Below the pieces are notes generated by a model. The model did no database searches. It was not told the DNA's origin and worked only from the letters and a program-made list of their open reading frames with translations. 64,000 nucleotides of DNA, taken from assembly GCA_940671915.1 (NCBI GenBank), contig CALNVZ010003426.1, forward strand, positions 43,923,174-43,987,173, in the 5' to 3' direction. Below are positions 1-13,194 of the stretch, piece by piece. This stretch comes from Paracentrotus lividus (lineage: Eukaryota; Echinodermata; Echinoidea; Camarodonta; Echinidae). Numbering within the stretch: position 1 is the first letter of the stretch; the number at the start of each line of letters is the position of its first letter. A program made the translations under genes and the position numbers.

Positions 1-36
1 CTCTCTCCTCTCTCTCTCTTCTCTCTCTCTCTCTCT

Positions 37-116
<80 letters not shown>

Positions 117-1701
117 CCCTCCCTCTCTCTCTCTCCACCCATATCTCCCATTATCTAATTAACATGTTAGATGCCATAGGTGCCTCTTACCATATTCGCG
201 GATCTGCTCAAACGGCACAATCTCGAAATGATACAATTTCTTGTAAATTACAACAGATTTGTTCAATAGTCATCATCTTATTTCAGAAGTATATCAAGTT
301 TAGATTGTAACGCAAAATAAAGCATTTGATAATGAAAAGCTTTGTGTTTACTGAATACCATTACATTGACATCATTCTGCCCAAGCGACTACTACTCTGC
401 TGAAAATTATATACACTACTTTCAACTTTTACACTAGACCGACCATAAAACTTTATGTGAAGGTATCCCTAATCCTACATGCCTACATTCAATTAAAATA
501 TGGTTGTCTTACTACTTTTATGATAAGTAGAGTCAAGTGACAGAATCGAAATCAGGAAATAGAACATTCAAACAAACTCTAGCTTAAAACTAAAAGCCTA
601 TACGAAGATGGGACTGTAACAATTGAATTACGGGCGGAGTATGAGGGAGGGGTGGGCCGATATGAAAAATGAAGCATGAATATCTAGCATTCCATATGCA
701 ATAGACACTGTACAATAATTTAAGAAGTGCGACGGGACAGGGGGTGGTTTACTCTACGGTATGCCGCCGAGCCGGTCCGGCTGGCGCCTACATGACTGAG
801 GTATGCATTAGCCATGTCTTGGCCGGGCTCACTTTCACTCTCCTCCGAATATCTCTTATATGTTTTTCAGTCCCCAAAAGAAAGAGACGTTCTACTCTTT
901 TGTTCACTTTAGAGAATTAATAACAAACACCCTTAGATTTTGCCACCTGCAAGGCGAACGGAATGGCGAGATTATATTCTATTTTTTGCTAGATCGTTCG
1001 ATTCCAGTCTTGAATGGACAGGTCAGAGCTGAAACTTATATTGCATTGAGATGTGTGCGGAGGTCTGGATGATTTTAACATTAACAAGATTATTGAAACA
1101 TTTTTATTGGCCATAATTGGGGCTGGGTGCCATAGCCCTGTGTAGACCAAAGGAAGTGGCGACTAAGAGAGCGGCCTGGTGAATATGTTTTCAAGGCATG
1201 TGCACCTCGATCACGAAATCAATCTCATTCTTACTTATCATTTTATGAATCTTTAAGAAATCCTTGAAAACTCTCCACTTTGATGAACTCTGGTTTATTT
1301 ATTTTCAAATCTTCACAATATCACTAAAAAGCATCTGTATAAAAAGCTCTATGCAATGAATGAATTTAGTGTATATCATATAAATTACGTGTTAGTATGT
1401 AGTCAGGCCTTGTCCAAAGTTGGTAAATCTGAACTTGGTTTGTCTTCTTGGCGTGACTGCCCCCCCCCCCCCGATACACCCATGCACGCCTGTACGTGGA
1501 TTGCATCTACAACATCAACCGCTGCTTGGTCATACCAGCAATACGTTATCAGAGTGTGAGTGGCGCTTTAATGTCATCACGTGTAGACCGAATGACCACG
1601 CCCACTTAGAGTTAATGACAAACTATTTTCACGCCCCTAGATTGCGCGCTCTCTCTCTCTTTCTCATTTTCTCTTTCTTTCTTATCTCATTCTCTCTTCT
1701 C

Positions 1702-1740
<39 letters not shown>

Positions 1741-1752
1741 CCCTCATGACCA

Positions 1753-1792
<40 letters not shown>

Positions 1793-1854
1793 ACACAATG
1801 TAGATGGATATATTTATAAAGAGTGTACTTGAAGATCAAGATGTTATGGCCTCT

Positions 1855-2005
1855 CTTTCTTCTTCTTCTTCTTCTTCTTCTTTTTTTTCTTCTTCTTCTT
1901 TCTTCTTCTTTCTTCTTCTTCTTCTTCTTCTTCTTCTTCTTCTTCTTCTTCTTCTTCTTTTCTTCTTCTTCTTCTTCTTCTTCTTCTTCCTCCTCCTCCT
2001 CCTCT
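1855..2005. repeat. (CTT)n microsatellite, copy 1
   Basis: A CTT repeat with T-run interruptions, followed by TCC units. It corresponds to the longer, uninterrupted run at 11034-11222. A long CT/CA tract lies just before it, around 1700-1795. The Ser/Phe/Leu-rich and Lys/Arg/Glu-rich open frames across it are artefacts of the repeat. Confidence 0.95.
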
Positions 2006-2760
2006 TTCTTTTTTTCATATTTTAGACCGTACCCCCACTCCGTGACTCTGTCCACCACGTCCTGTACCCGCGAGACTACCGTCTCCCGATATAAGTACTT
2101 ACGTAGGGGGTAGGCCTATACTATTGACTCAATATCAAGTGCTATTGTCTCTATGTTTAGAAGATGAACATTTACAAGACCGGACCACATTTCTAGCCGC
2201 AATCCTGACATAGTTTACCTGGTTGCCTGTCTGAAGCAGCTTAAAATGGATCTTCAGGTAAAATTCAGGTACTTACTTTTTTTTGTTTAAAATATAACAT
2301 CGAGCGCCTGAAACAGAAAGGTTTGCGATCGATTGCAAATATGATAGAACAATCTTAATTGTTAATGACTAGTCTTAGAAACTAAAGGCGCTTGCAGCAT
2401 TTGATCCCCATTGGCCATGTTGGCTATTGCCCGATTATTGATTGATTGCAAACCCTTGGTTATGGAGCCCAGGAAGATAATTAAGAGAAAGGATATTTAA
2501 GACATGAAGGTGCTTTCAACCAACTAAATCATCTATTCAATTATCATGACTATAAAATCGTTTATTAAAAGGTCCCTGTCAGTCGGGGGAGTATTCACTG
2601 TGACACACAATGATCAAGCAAGTTGAACAATTTTTCCTAGTGTGTACACTCTAAAACTGAAATGCTGTTTTAGCTCTCCAGAGGCTGCAATCAAGGTGCT
2701 GTTTTAACACTTTCACATGAGCTGAACTTTCAGCAAAAATGGGCAAAACGGGGGTGACTT

Positions 2761-2825
2761 CGTTGGGATTCGAACCTGGGTCTCCTGCATGAGAAGCGCT
2801 GACGAGCACGTTTGACCAATTCACA
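2761..2825 (-). repeat. tRNA-like fragment (SINE or pseudogene), copy 1
   Basis: On the minus strand this contains the box-B core GGTTCGAATCCC preceded by a plausible anticodon-arm region. The D-arm and acceptor stem are degenerate, so it is not a functional tRNA. It may be the head of a tRNA-derived SINE. The same element is in copy 2 at 11983-12045. Confidence 0.4.
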
Positions 2826-5800
2826 TCTCACGATTGCTAGCAGATCATATTGCTCCTTGACGAAACTTTCTTCAAATTGCATAATCATCTACTACCGGTT
2901 CAAATCACATACGACATTGAACATTTTTAGTTTGATAAATTAACACTTGGCAAGTGCTTAAATATCACTTCAGGTGCTATATAGGCACTTCAAGTGCAGT
3001 CCACTATACGAGCACCCATAAATCAGCACTTTAGTTTTTAGAAGTACGTTTTGTGTAACTTCTGAAGTTTCATGACTTTCTCTCTTTCAGCATACTACTT
3101 CTTTTTTTTTTCTTCTTTTGTTGTACACGGCAAATCCCCCGAGTGCAGAGTCTGTTAAACAGTAACCACTACAGTTTAGCTATTCGCAACATCCAAGAAA
3201 AGGAAGATTTTTCATGACATGTGAGTATCCCTATGATCTGTTTGTCATCACTCTAATGAATGCAGGTGCGATGTGTAAAATATTTGTGGTTAGATATCAT
3301 ATAGCACATATCCCACGATGATACATGGACAAAAGAAATAATATGGTAGCCTCAAAGTGAAAGTTGTCACCGGAAAAAAAATAATACAACGTGTTTGAAT
3401 TATTTAGTGTAGATGTAGAATTTTTTGGCTTGTTGTATTTTGTCTCTCGTTCAAGGCTGGTGCCAGTACCGGTATTTTCAATTATGCTAACTATGATGCA
3501 AGTATTACGTTCACTTCATTTTCTTTGTTTTATGTTCAAGGTAATGGTGACAAAAAAGAAGTTAAGATGATAGTTAAAGGGGTGTCCTTGCATAGCTAGA
3601 AAAAAGAAGTTGTCACCAAACAATGCATTTACAGTTATTTGGATATTATTCGAGAACAACAATCTGTTTATGTATATTATATCCGGGATGGGTACAGTTA
3701 TCCTATCTGAGGAATATCATACAAATTGTGTAAAGCTATTTAGAGTTTCTTCAGTTTCGTATATACAAACTTTTAATCAAAAATAGTGAGGGCGTTTATA
3801 TTATATACGGTATCTATATATTAGGCCTATTAAAATCATTTTCGAGAATTGCTTTTAAGAGCACAGCAATCATCATGATCATCACGAAACAATCTTTTGT
3901 ATAACCATGGAGTTACTGAGTTAGAAAACTTATAACTCCATGGTATAACATAATTCTCCATACGCGGATGCCTGAATCATTGTTTCAAAGTTCCTGCAGA
4001 TGGAGAGGCGGGGTCCATAAAAGATGAGGGGCACTGTCCATTTGACCCAGTATTTGGTCAAAGAATCTATATAATACACACATAAGAATGAACAATAATA
4101 TAGTCTTAAAGGGTAGCTGGGAAAGAAATGCAGAAGTAAAAGAGTTTAAAAACAATGTGAAATGTAAGTATAGGAATGAGAAAAAGACGAAAAAAATGAG
4201 AACAAAAGAAAGTATAAAATTAATACAGACGGACAAACATACGTTATAAACGTATTACGATATATTAGATGAAATCAGTCAAAAAGAAATCGGTCAAACT
4301 GGTCGTCTTCCCTTTGCTACCCTCGCATAACCTTTGATGCTCCTCTTTGCCTATTTACACCCAAGACAAATGCTAGCAATGCTGGCAGGAGGTTCAATAA
4401 ATCTGCACTAAAACATCAACAAATACCCTTTGCTGACCCTGGCCTCCAAAAGGAAAAAAAAAAAAACTCTTCATTTGTTCTCTCGCATCCAGACAAGTTT
4501 TCTTATTTCCTCTTCACTCTTCGCAGTGAGGAAGAGAGAAGGAGAATATAAAACAAAGAAAACAACGAATCGAGAACGATATTCTCTCAACTATCAGTCT
4601 CCGGGGAATTGTCAAATTGCCATGATTGACAGCTCAACGTAGATGGCGTTATTACGGTATCGAGTTGCGGACAGTCTGCTTTTCCACGATTTTTCGCACA
4701 CGTCGTCATTGATTTTACGAACCGTCATAGACCTCGGCGAGTTCCCAAAACCATTTTTTAGATAATCGCTATCAAAGTTCGGATGTTTCTTCGACGGTCA
4801 TAACTTCGCACTTTGAATGAAACCACGCACTAATTTATATCAACATACAGGATTAATTCTACAATTCTACATTATGAATTATTTATTTGTAATTGGATTT
4901 TAATTTTCAAATATTTAGAATAGAATGGAATGGTATTTTAAAAACTGATTGTTTTTTTTTATTTTTTAATTTTTTTTAAAACCAAAACGGGGTCTAGGTC
5001 ACTTCCTAAAATCATGCGTACCACGCGCATATTTTTTAGCGTCATAAACCCACGATATATGACGGTTCGTAAATCATGCATACGCGCAACGCCATGCATA
5101 TTTAGTCGGGTTGCGCGCCCTTCTGGGAGGACTGCCTATAGTACAGAAACAATGGTTTAGAACGCTTCTTGAAATCACTGGAATGGATATGCCGTTTGAA
5201 CGAAAGTTTAATCTTCTTTTATTCCTAAAATAATGCAGATTTCGAATTGAAATTTGTTTATTGATAGAGTAAATATAGGCTTTCGGAATATGCAAAAACC
5301 TCAATTTCGAAAATTGACCAAAATTAGGCTTATGACGGTTCATAAAAACATCGACGACGTGTTGAATGAACGTGAAATGACGATAAAAATCGTTTAACTT
5401 ACATATCGAACTCAAAATAGGAATTTATCTTGATTTATGTTTCTTATCATAACTCAAAAATAAAACCAAAAACAGGGAGAAAAAAAATATGAAGGCTTAA
5501 AGGAAACAACCTAAAGAGGATCGAATGCTCTGGGGTGTTTCAGTAGTAACGAATGAAATTCCTGTAAAATTCATGCAAGTGTCTTAAGTTAGTGGTAATT
5601 TTATTTGAAGAAGATGACTTACATCAAACATTATCCTTAATAGAGCAACAACCAAGCAAAATTACTTTATAAAAACATCTTCATTAAATAAACATTTCCA
5701 CGAATACATCGTCTATAGTGCTGATGGCCACTAAGATTGATGTGATACGGTCACACAGGCTTATACTGCCAGAGAGCAACAGATATTCACTCGATCCAAC

Positions 5801-6061
5801 CATTTGAAAAAATGTAACTTGAACAAGCTGATACAAGAATGTATGCATACGAATTCACATAACCACGCACCAAGTGAATTTCATACTGATTTTATACGAT
5901 TTATCTAACTTCATAATAATACACAATCTCTATGATATATAATTACAATGTGTGATCCTACAGGGGAAGCAACCATACATTAATTGACACCCTCTACGTC
6001 GCAACTCCATGATTTGGTTATTTTAAACATGTTTTTAAAAAAGCAAGCATAAACTTAACCT

Positions 6062-6186
6062 GGAGGCGTTTCATGCAAGACTGTCGGACGTTTATTCGAA
6101 AACTGTACAAGTACTGAAATGCTTGCATTGATTGCTGAGAGCAATTTGTCGGATAAAGTCCGACAAACCTTTGATGAAATGGTCCC
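6062..6186. mobile_element. TTGTCGG-type MITE, block copy 1 (damaged)
   Basis: The same element as at 15344-15482, at the equivalent place in block copy 1. Several single bases are missing from both arms, so the stem is imperfect. The pattern looks like sequencing deletions rather than decay. Confidence 0.7.
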
Positions 6187-7661
6187 AGACCACATGCGTA
6201 CGTGGCAAGTTATCTTGTTGTTCCTTCATGACAACATAATATGATAACTGTTATCAACACCTGTGGGCAGATTTTACTTATTTTGAAAAGTTGTACAATG
6301 CTCATTTAAAACCACACAATGGTTATGATTTTGACGCGAACTTATACAAGGGTAAATTAGATAATAAAGTTCATTTTCAGTTCGAAAAGTATAAGCTATC
6401 AATATAGGATCTGAAATTATTTTTACTTTCCGCAAGTTAAAAAAAAAAAGTGATATTATTATCCGATGACTGAAAGTCGTATTGAAGAAATAATTTCAGC
6501 TGGTCGCCCATGATGATTTTAAGTAATTTTGAAATCAATCATTAATATTATGATTTATCCAATAATCTTGACAATATCAGATAGTTTTTAAAGATTAAGA
6601 TCAGATAGATTAAAAACTATCTGATAATTTCGAAATTAATTTCAAAAAGCTTAAATGAAGAACTTTCCATTATTTAATATATAATAAGCAAAAATAGTTA
6701 TGGTAAATGTTTGACCTCAACTCCTTATTATTTTTTTTTCTTAATGTTCTTGTTTTTCTTTTATGGTAAAAGTCATTAGTTTTGAAGAGGAGAAGGGGGA
6801 AATGAAGAGACGAGAAGATGAATGTGGATGATCGATTATAATGTTGACGTGGAAGATTTAGTAAAATTAAATGGTGAGTATGATGATGATGATGATGAGT
6901 GATATAATGTAAAGTTGTAAAATTCATTTACAGACGTTCCATAAATTGTTTAAGTTAAAACATCGATATCAATTTCAATTAAAAAATAATAATTTCTTAT
7001 GAAAATGGCCGTGGTACATAGGTAAAAGAGGACATTAAACACAAACAGGGTATGAATTAGCTTACCCATACATGCATATGTTGTTGCTCCTGCCGATCAA
7101 TATAGGAGATCATTACACATCGATGCTATGTCATGATAGTAGTCAAATAATTGTTCATATAACAATCTGTATTTTCTTGAAGTCTGTCTTTCTGACGTCA
7201 CAATAGAAACCATCAAACATAAATTCCTTAAGCCTGTCAAAGCAAATTAACCTTATTTCCTCTAACTCAAGTCGTGTGAAACGAATTGACAATGATGTCG
7301 ACGATGATGGCCAACTGGTCAGTCAACTGCACCATGAAAGAGACGATATCCCCTGAATATCCAGTGACACAAGCAAGGCCAGACCATATCATTTCATGAC
7401 CCCCAAATAGGTAATATATATCCGTTATCTATCGTTTGAATCTGTTCCGAATTGTGACGGGGATTTGGATGGAGGGAAGAACTTCATGCTTGCAGAAAAA
7501 CAAATTCTTAATCCTGCCCTTTTCAAAATAAAGATAAACCCCCTTATCAAACCAGGATGCTTAAGAGCTTTCAAGAGATGGGTTATTATTTATTATTATT
7601 ATTATTTTATATATTATTATATTATTATATATTATTATATTACTATATATATTACATATTA

Positions 7662-7693
<32 letters not shown>

Positions 7694-8470
7694 TATTATT
7701 ATTATTATTATTATTGCTGTTTCTTTTAAGTTTTTTTTTTTTAGTTGTATAAATAATTATAAGTAATCAAATAACGTAATGATTATTTAAAAAATATTTT
7801 TTAATGGAAGTCAGTTTATTTGCAGCACATTTTGATTAAATGATACAGATACTAAACTTTTATTCTTACCTACTGTATTGAATGAGTACTTATTAACATT
7901 ATAAAACATTAATTATTGAACTAGCAAAATGCCCCTCTCTCTCAATAGCTGGTCCCTTTTTACTTATAATCTACCATTGCCCTCTTTAGATAAGTTATAT
8001 CGTAGTATGCTTAGGAGCCATTAAAGTTAGATACCGTTTGATATTTTAAATTGACCTTTATTGTCCAATCACTTGCGTCAATGATTCAAGTGTTTCTAAG
8101 TATTATGCCATCATCATCATCTAATCTTCCCTCGGTCATTTTAAGAATGCGGTTAAAGAAACGCTGTGATGTAAACTTTCTTTGTTATTTTCCACTTCAC
8201 TTTAAAAGTGAAGAAGAAATAGCCAACAAAATTGTGAGGTACATTTTTTTTATTAAGTGAACATTTATACAACAAATATTAACTGTTATAGTCTGTTGAT
8301 AATAGCCTATTGATAAACAGTATTAAAATCACTATAAACAGGCACTGCAGTGTGTGCTTGTGTGTGTTTTGGTGTGTTATGTGAGTGTATATATTGTGTT
8401 GCTCTCTCTCTCCTTCTCTTAACGCACCCACGCTCACGCGCCAACACACACACACACACTCCCACACCAA

Positions 8471-9228
8471 TAAACCTCGTCTCCGACCACCGTCTATCAT
8501 GTGTTACCTCTAAAACCACCCCGACTACCACACAAACAGATACAAGGCTACCTGCCCATAAATGGTCGCCCTTGCAACCGACATGCCATTTGTCCAACAC
8601 AGTTGGCCCGCAACCCTGCCTATTTCAGGAATATAACTCATTCGCCGCAACGATTAATAGGACACTAAGACCTATTGCACCGACGATTGCATTACCGTCC
8701 ACATCAATCGTTTGCATCATGAGTTATCGCTTTCACACAATCCTATTCACTACAGCCCACAACTCTATCACCACAAAAACCATATAACTACACTTCATCA
8801 CGCTACCCTCTTCCTGACTTACGAATGCCCCCCCCCCCCCCTCCTTCTTCCCTTCCTGAAAATGACTTCGGCACCTATAGAACAAAATCTTTCTATCTCT
8901 CACTTCCCTCTTAATTCTTCGTTGTCTCCTCTCAACATAGACTTACTCATTCAGACACACACATGACTAACTACACACACAACGTTACACATGACCTATT
9001 CTATGAACAATAAACACACAAACGCACAGATAAACTACCACACGGCTCAAATACAGCCGACTTTATCTCTCTCCATTCCCCTCTCCCTCCTACTCACATA
9101 TATCTATATGAAATCCTTTAGCTATAGTCATTTCTATTCTATCCATGCTCCCATTGCTCTCCAACCGAGTCACTTGTATATCACACAATATCTCTCCAAT
9201 TGTCAATTATCGATATCCTTACTCTATT

Positions 9229-9236
<8 letters not shown>
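8471..9236. other. Unique spacer between the two block copies
   Basis: This pyrimidine- and CA-rich sequence has no counterpart after copy 2, where the sequence diverges into different CA/CT-rich DNA. It starts next to GT/CA runs and ends in a CT run, both typical places for assembly joins. The open frames here are low-complexity and are not believable genes. Confidence 0.6.
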
Positions 9237-9272
<36 letters not shown>

Positions 9273-10877
9273 CCTCCCTCCCTCTCTCTCTCTCCACCCA
9301 TATCTCCCATTATCTAATTAACATGTTAGATGCCATAGGTGCCTCTTACCATATTCGCGGATCTGCTCAAACGGCACCAATCTCGAAATGATACAATTTC
9401 TTGTAAATTACAACAGATTTGTTCAATAGTCATCATCTTATTTCAGAAGTATATCAAGTTTAGATTGTAACGCAAAATAAAGCATTTGATAATGAAAAGC
9501 TTTGTGTTTACTGAATACCATTACATTGACATCATTCTGCCCAAGCGACTACTACTCTGCTGAAAATTATATACACTACTTTCAACTTTTACACTAGACC
9601 GACCATAAAACTTTATGTGAAGGTATCCCTAATCCTACCATGCCTACATTCAATAAAAATATGGTTGTCTCTACTACTTTTATGATAAGTAGAGTCAAGT
9701 GACAGAATCGAAATCAGGAAATAGAACATTCAAACAAACTCTAGCTTAAAACTAAAAGCCTATACGAAAGATGGGACTGTAACAATTGAATTACGGGCGG
9801 GAGTATGAGGGAGGGGGTGGGCCGATATGAAAAATGAAGCATGAATATCTAGCATTCCATATGCAATAGACACTGTACAATAAGTTAAGAAGTGCGACGG
9901 GACAGGGGGTGGTGTACTCTACGGTATGCCGCCGAGCCGGTCCGGCTGGCGCCTACATGGACTGAGGTATGCATTAGCCCATGTCTTGGCCGGGCTCACT
10001 TTTCACTCTCCTCCGAATATCTCTTATATGTTTTTCAGTCCCCAAAAGAAAGAGACGTTCTACCTCTTTTGTTTCACTTTAGAGGAATTAATAACAAACA
10101 CCCTTAGATATTGCCACCTGCAAGGCGAACGGAATGGCGAGATTATATTCTATTTTTTGCTAGATCGTTCGATTCCAGTCTTGAATGGACAGGTTCAGAG
10201 CTGAAACTTATATTGCATTGAGATGTGTGCGGAGGTCTGGATGATTTTAACATTAACAAGATTATTGAAATCATTTTTAATTGGCCATAATTGGAGCTGG
10301 GTGCCATAGCCCCTGTGTAGACCAAAGGAAGTGGCGACTAAGAGAGCGGCCTGGTGAATATGTTTTCAAGGCATGTGCACCTCGATCACGAAATCAATCT
10401 CATTCTTACTTATCATTTTATGAATCTTTAAGAAATCCTTGAAAACTCTCCACTTTGATGAACTCTGGTTTATTTATTTTCAAATCTTCACAATATCACT
10501 AAAAAGCATCTGTATAAAAGCTCTATGCAATGAATGAATTTAGTGTATATCATATAAATTACGTTGTAGTATGTAGTCAGGCCTTGTCCAAAGTTGGTAA
10601 ATCTGAACTTGGTTTGTCTTCTTGGCGTGACTGCCCCCCCCCCCCCGATACACCCATGCACGCCTGTACGTGGATTGCATCTACAACATCAACCGCTGCT
10701 TGGTCATACCAGCAATACGTTTATCAGAGTGTGAGTGGCGCTTTATGTCATCACGTGTAGACCGAATGACCACGCCCACTTAGAGTTAATGACAAACTAT
10801 TTTCACGCCCCCTAGATTGCGCGCTCTCTCTCTCTTTCTCATTTTCTCTTTCTTTCTTGATCTCATTCTCTCTTCTC

Positions 10878-10916
<39 letters not shown>

Positions 10917-10927
10917 TCCCTCATGAC

Positions 10928-10970
<43 letters not shown>

Positions 10971-11033
10971 ACACAATGTAGATGGATATATTTATAAAGA
11001 GTGTACTTGAAGATCAAGATGGTATAGGCCTCT

Positions 11034-11222
11034 CTTTCTTCTTCTTCTTCTTCTTCTTCTTCTTCTTCTTCTTCTTCTTCTTCTTCTTCTTCTTCTTCTT
11101 CTTCTTCTTCTTCTTCTTCTTCTTCTTCTTCTTCTTCTTCTTCTTCTTCTTCTTCTTCTTCTTCTTCTTCTTCTTCTTCTTCTTCTTCTTCTTCTTCTTC
11201 TTCTTCCTCCTCCTCCTCCTCT
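11034..11222. repeat. (CTT)n microsatellite, copy 2
   Basis: A nearly pure CTT run of about 190 bp ending in TCC units. The equivalent run in copy 1 is shorter and interrupted. Such long polypurine/polypyrimidine mirror tracts can adopt triplex structure and are error-prone in sequencing. Confidence 0.97.
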
Positions 11223-11982
11223 TCTTTTTTTTCATATTTTAGACCGTACCCCCACTCCCGTGACTCTGTCCACCACGTCCTGTACCCGCGAGACTACCGT
11301 CTCCCGATATAAGTATCTACGTAGGGGGTAGGCCTATACTATTGACTCAATATCAAGTGCTATTGTCTCTATGTTTAGAAGATGAACATTTACAAGACCG
11401 GACCACATTTCTAGCCGCAATTCCTGACATAGTTTACCTGGATTGCCTGTCTGAAGCAGCTTAAACTGGATCTTCAGGTAAAATTCAGGTACTTACTTTT
11501 TTTTGTTTAAAATATAACATCGAGGCCCTGAAACAGAAAGGTTTGCGATCGATTGCAAATATGATAGAACAATCTTAATTGGTTAATGACTAGTCTTAGA
11601 AACTAAAGGCGCTTGCAGCATTGATCCCCATTGGCCATGTTGGCTATTGCCGATTATTGATTGATTGCAAACCCTTGTGTTATGGAGCCCAGGAAGATAA
11701 TTAAGAGAAAGGATATTTAAGACATGAAGGTGCTTTCAACCCAACTAAATCATCTATTCAATTATCATGACTATAAAATCGTTTATTAAAAGGTCCCTTG
11801 TCAGTCGGGGAGGTATTCACTGTGACACACAATGATCAAAGCAAGTTGAACAATTTTTCCTAGTGTGTACACTCTAAAAACTGAAATGCTGTTTTAGCTC
11901 TCCAGAGGCTGCAATCAAGGTGCTGTTTTAACACTTTCACATGAGCTGAACTTTCAGCAAAAATGGGCAAAACGGCGTGACT

Positions 11983-12045
11983 TCGTTGGGATTCGAACCT
12001 GGGTCTCCTGCATGAGAAGCGCTGACGAGCACGTTTGACCAATTC
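11983..12045 (-). repeat. tRNA-like fragment (SINE or pseudogene), copy 2
   Basis: Duplicate of the tRNA-like fragment at 2761-2825, with the same GGTTCGAATCCC box-B core on the minus strand. The T-stem pairs poorly and no clear box A or acceptor stem is seen, so a decayed SINE head is more likely than a gene. Confidence 0.4.
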
Positions 12046-13145
12046 ACATCTCACGATTGCTAGCAGATCATATTGCTCCTTGACGAACTTTCTTCAAATT
12101 TGGCATAATCATCTACTACCGGTTCAAATCACATACCGACATTGAACATTTTTTAGTTGATAAATTAACACTTGGGCAAGTGCTTAAATATCACTTCAGG
12201 TGCTGATATAGCACTTCAAGTGCAGTCACTATACGAGCACCCATAAATCAGCACTTTAGTTTTTAGAATGTACGTTTTGTGTAACTTTCTGAAGTTTCAT
12301 GACTTTCTCTCTTTCAGCATACTACTTCTTTTTTTTTTCTTCTTTTGTTGCTACACTGGCAAATCCCCCGAGTTGCGAGGAGTCTGTTAAACAGTAACCA
12401 TACAGTTTAGCTATTCGCAACATCCAAGAAAAGGAAGATTTTTCATGACAGTGTGAGTATCCCTATGATCTGTTTGTCATCACTCTAATGAATGCAGGTG
12501 CGATGTGTAAAATATTTGTGGTTTAGATATCATATAGCACATATCCCACCGATGATACATGGACAAAAGAAAATAATATGGTAGCCTCAAAGTGAAAGTT
12601 GTCACCGGAAAAAAAATAATACAACGTGTTTGAATTATTTTAGTGTAGATGTAGAATTTTTTTGGCTTGTTTGTATTTTGTCTCTCGTTCAAGGCTGGTG
12701 CCAGTACCGGTATTTTCAATTATCGTAACTATGATGCAAGTATTACGTTCACTTTCATTTTCTTTGTTTTATGTTCAAGGTAATTGGTGACAAAAAGAAA
12801 GTTAAGATGATAGTTAAAGGGTGGTCCTTGCATAGCTAGAAAAAAGAAAGTTGTCACCAAACAATGCATTAAGTTATTTGGATATTATTCGAGAACAACA
12901 TATCTGTTTGATGTATATTATATCCGGGATGGGTACAGTTATCCTATCTGGAAATATCATACAAATTGTGTAAAGCTATTTAGACGTTTCTTTCAGTTTC
13001 GTATATACAAACTTTTAAGTCAAAAATAGTGAGGGCGTTTATATTATATACGGTATCTATATATTAGGCCTATTAAAATCATTTTCGAGAATTGCTTTTT
13101 AAGAGCACAGCAATCATCATGATCATCACGAAACAATCATTTTGT

Positions 13146-13194
13146 ATAACCATGGAGTTACTGAGTTAGAAAACTTAGTAACTCCATGGTATAA
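13146..13194. repeat. Short inverted repeat centred on CCATGG arms
   Basis: The arms CCATGGAGTTACT and AGTAACTCCATGG flank a loop of about 14 bases and would form a stable hairpin. The copy at about 3903-3948 has lost one base from an arm. Its function is unknown; it could be the remnant of a small element. Confidence 0.8.

Larger units (their letters stand above)
1..8470. repeat. Large duplicated block, copy 1
   Basis: This block matches 9237-17870 almost base for base and in the same order, including the anchor ccacccatatctcccatt at 136 and 9293. Copy 1 is about 240 bp shorter overall. Part of that is microsatellite length; much of the rest is scattered single-base losses, for example in the hairpin near 6062-6186, where copy 1 lacks several bases that complete the stems in copy 2. 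Similarity ends in both copies just after gcacccacgctcacgcg (8423 and 17821). No convincing coding exon is visible: the open frames are translations of CT, CTT, ATT and GT runs or short chance frames. The window starts inside the block, so its true left edge is unknown. Confidence 0.93.

Noticed and set aside
1744-2113. Several open frames rich in Phe/Ser/Leu or Lys/Arg/Glu
   Set aside because: They are translations of the CTT and CA microsatellites.
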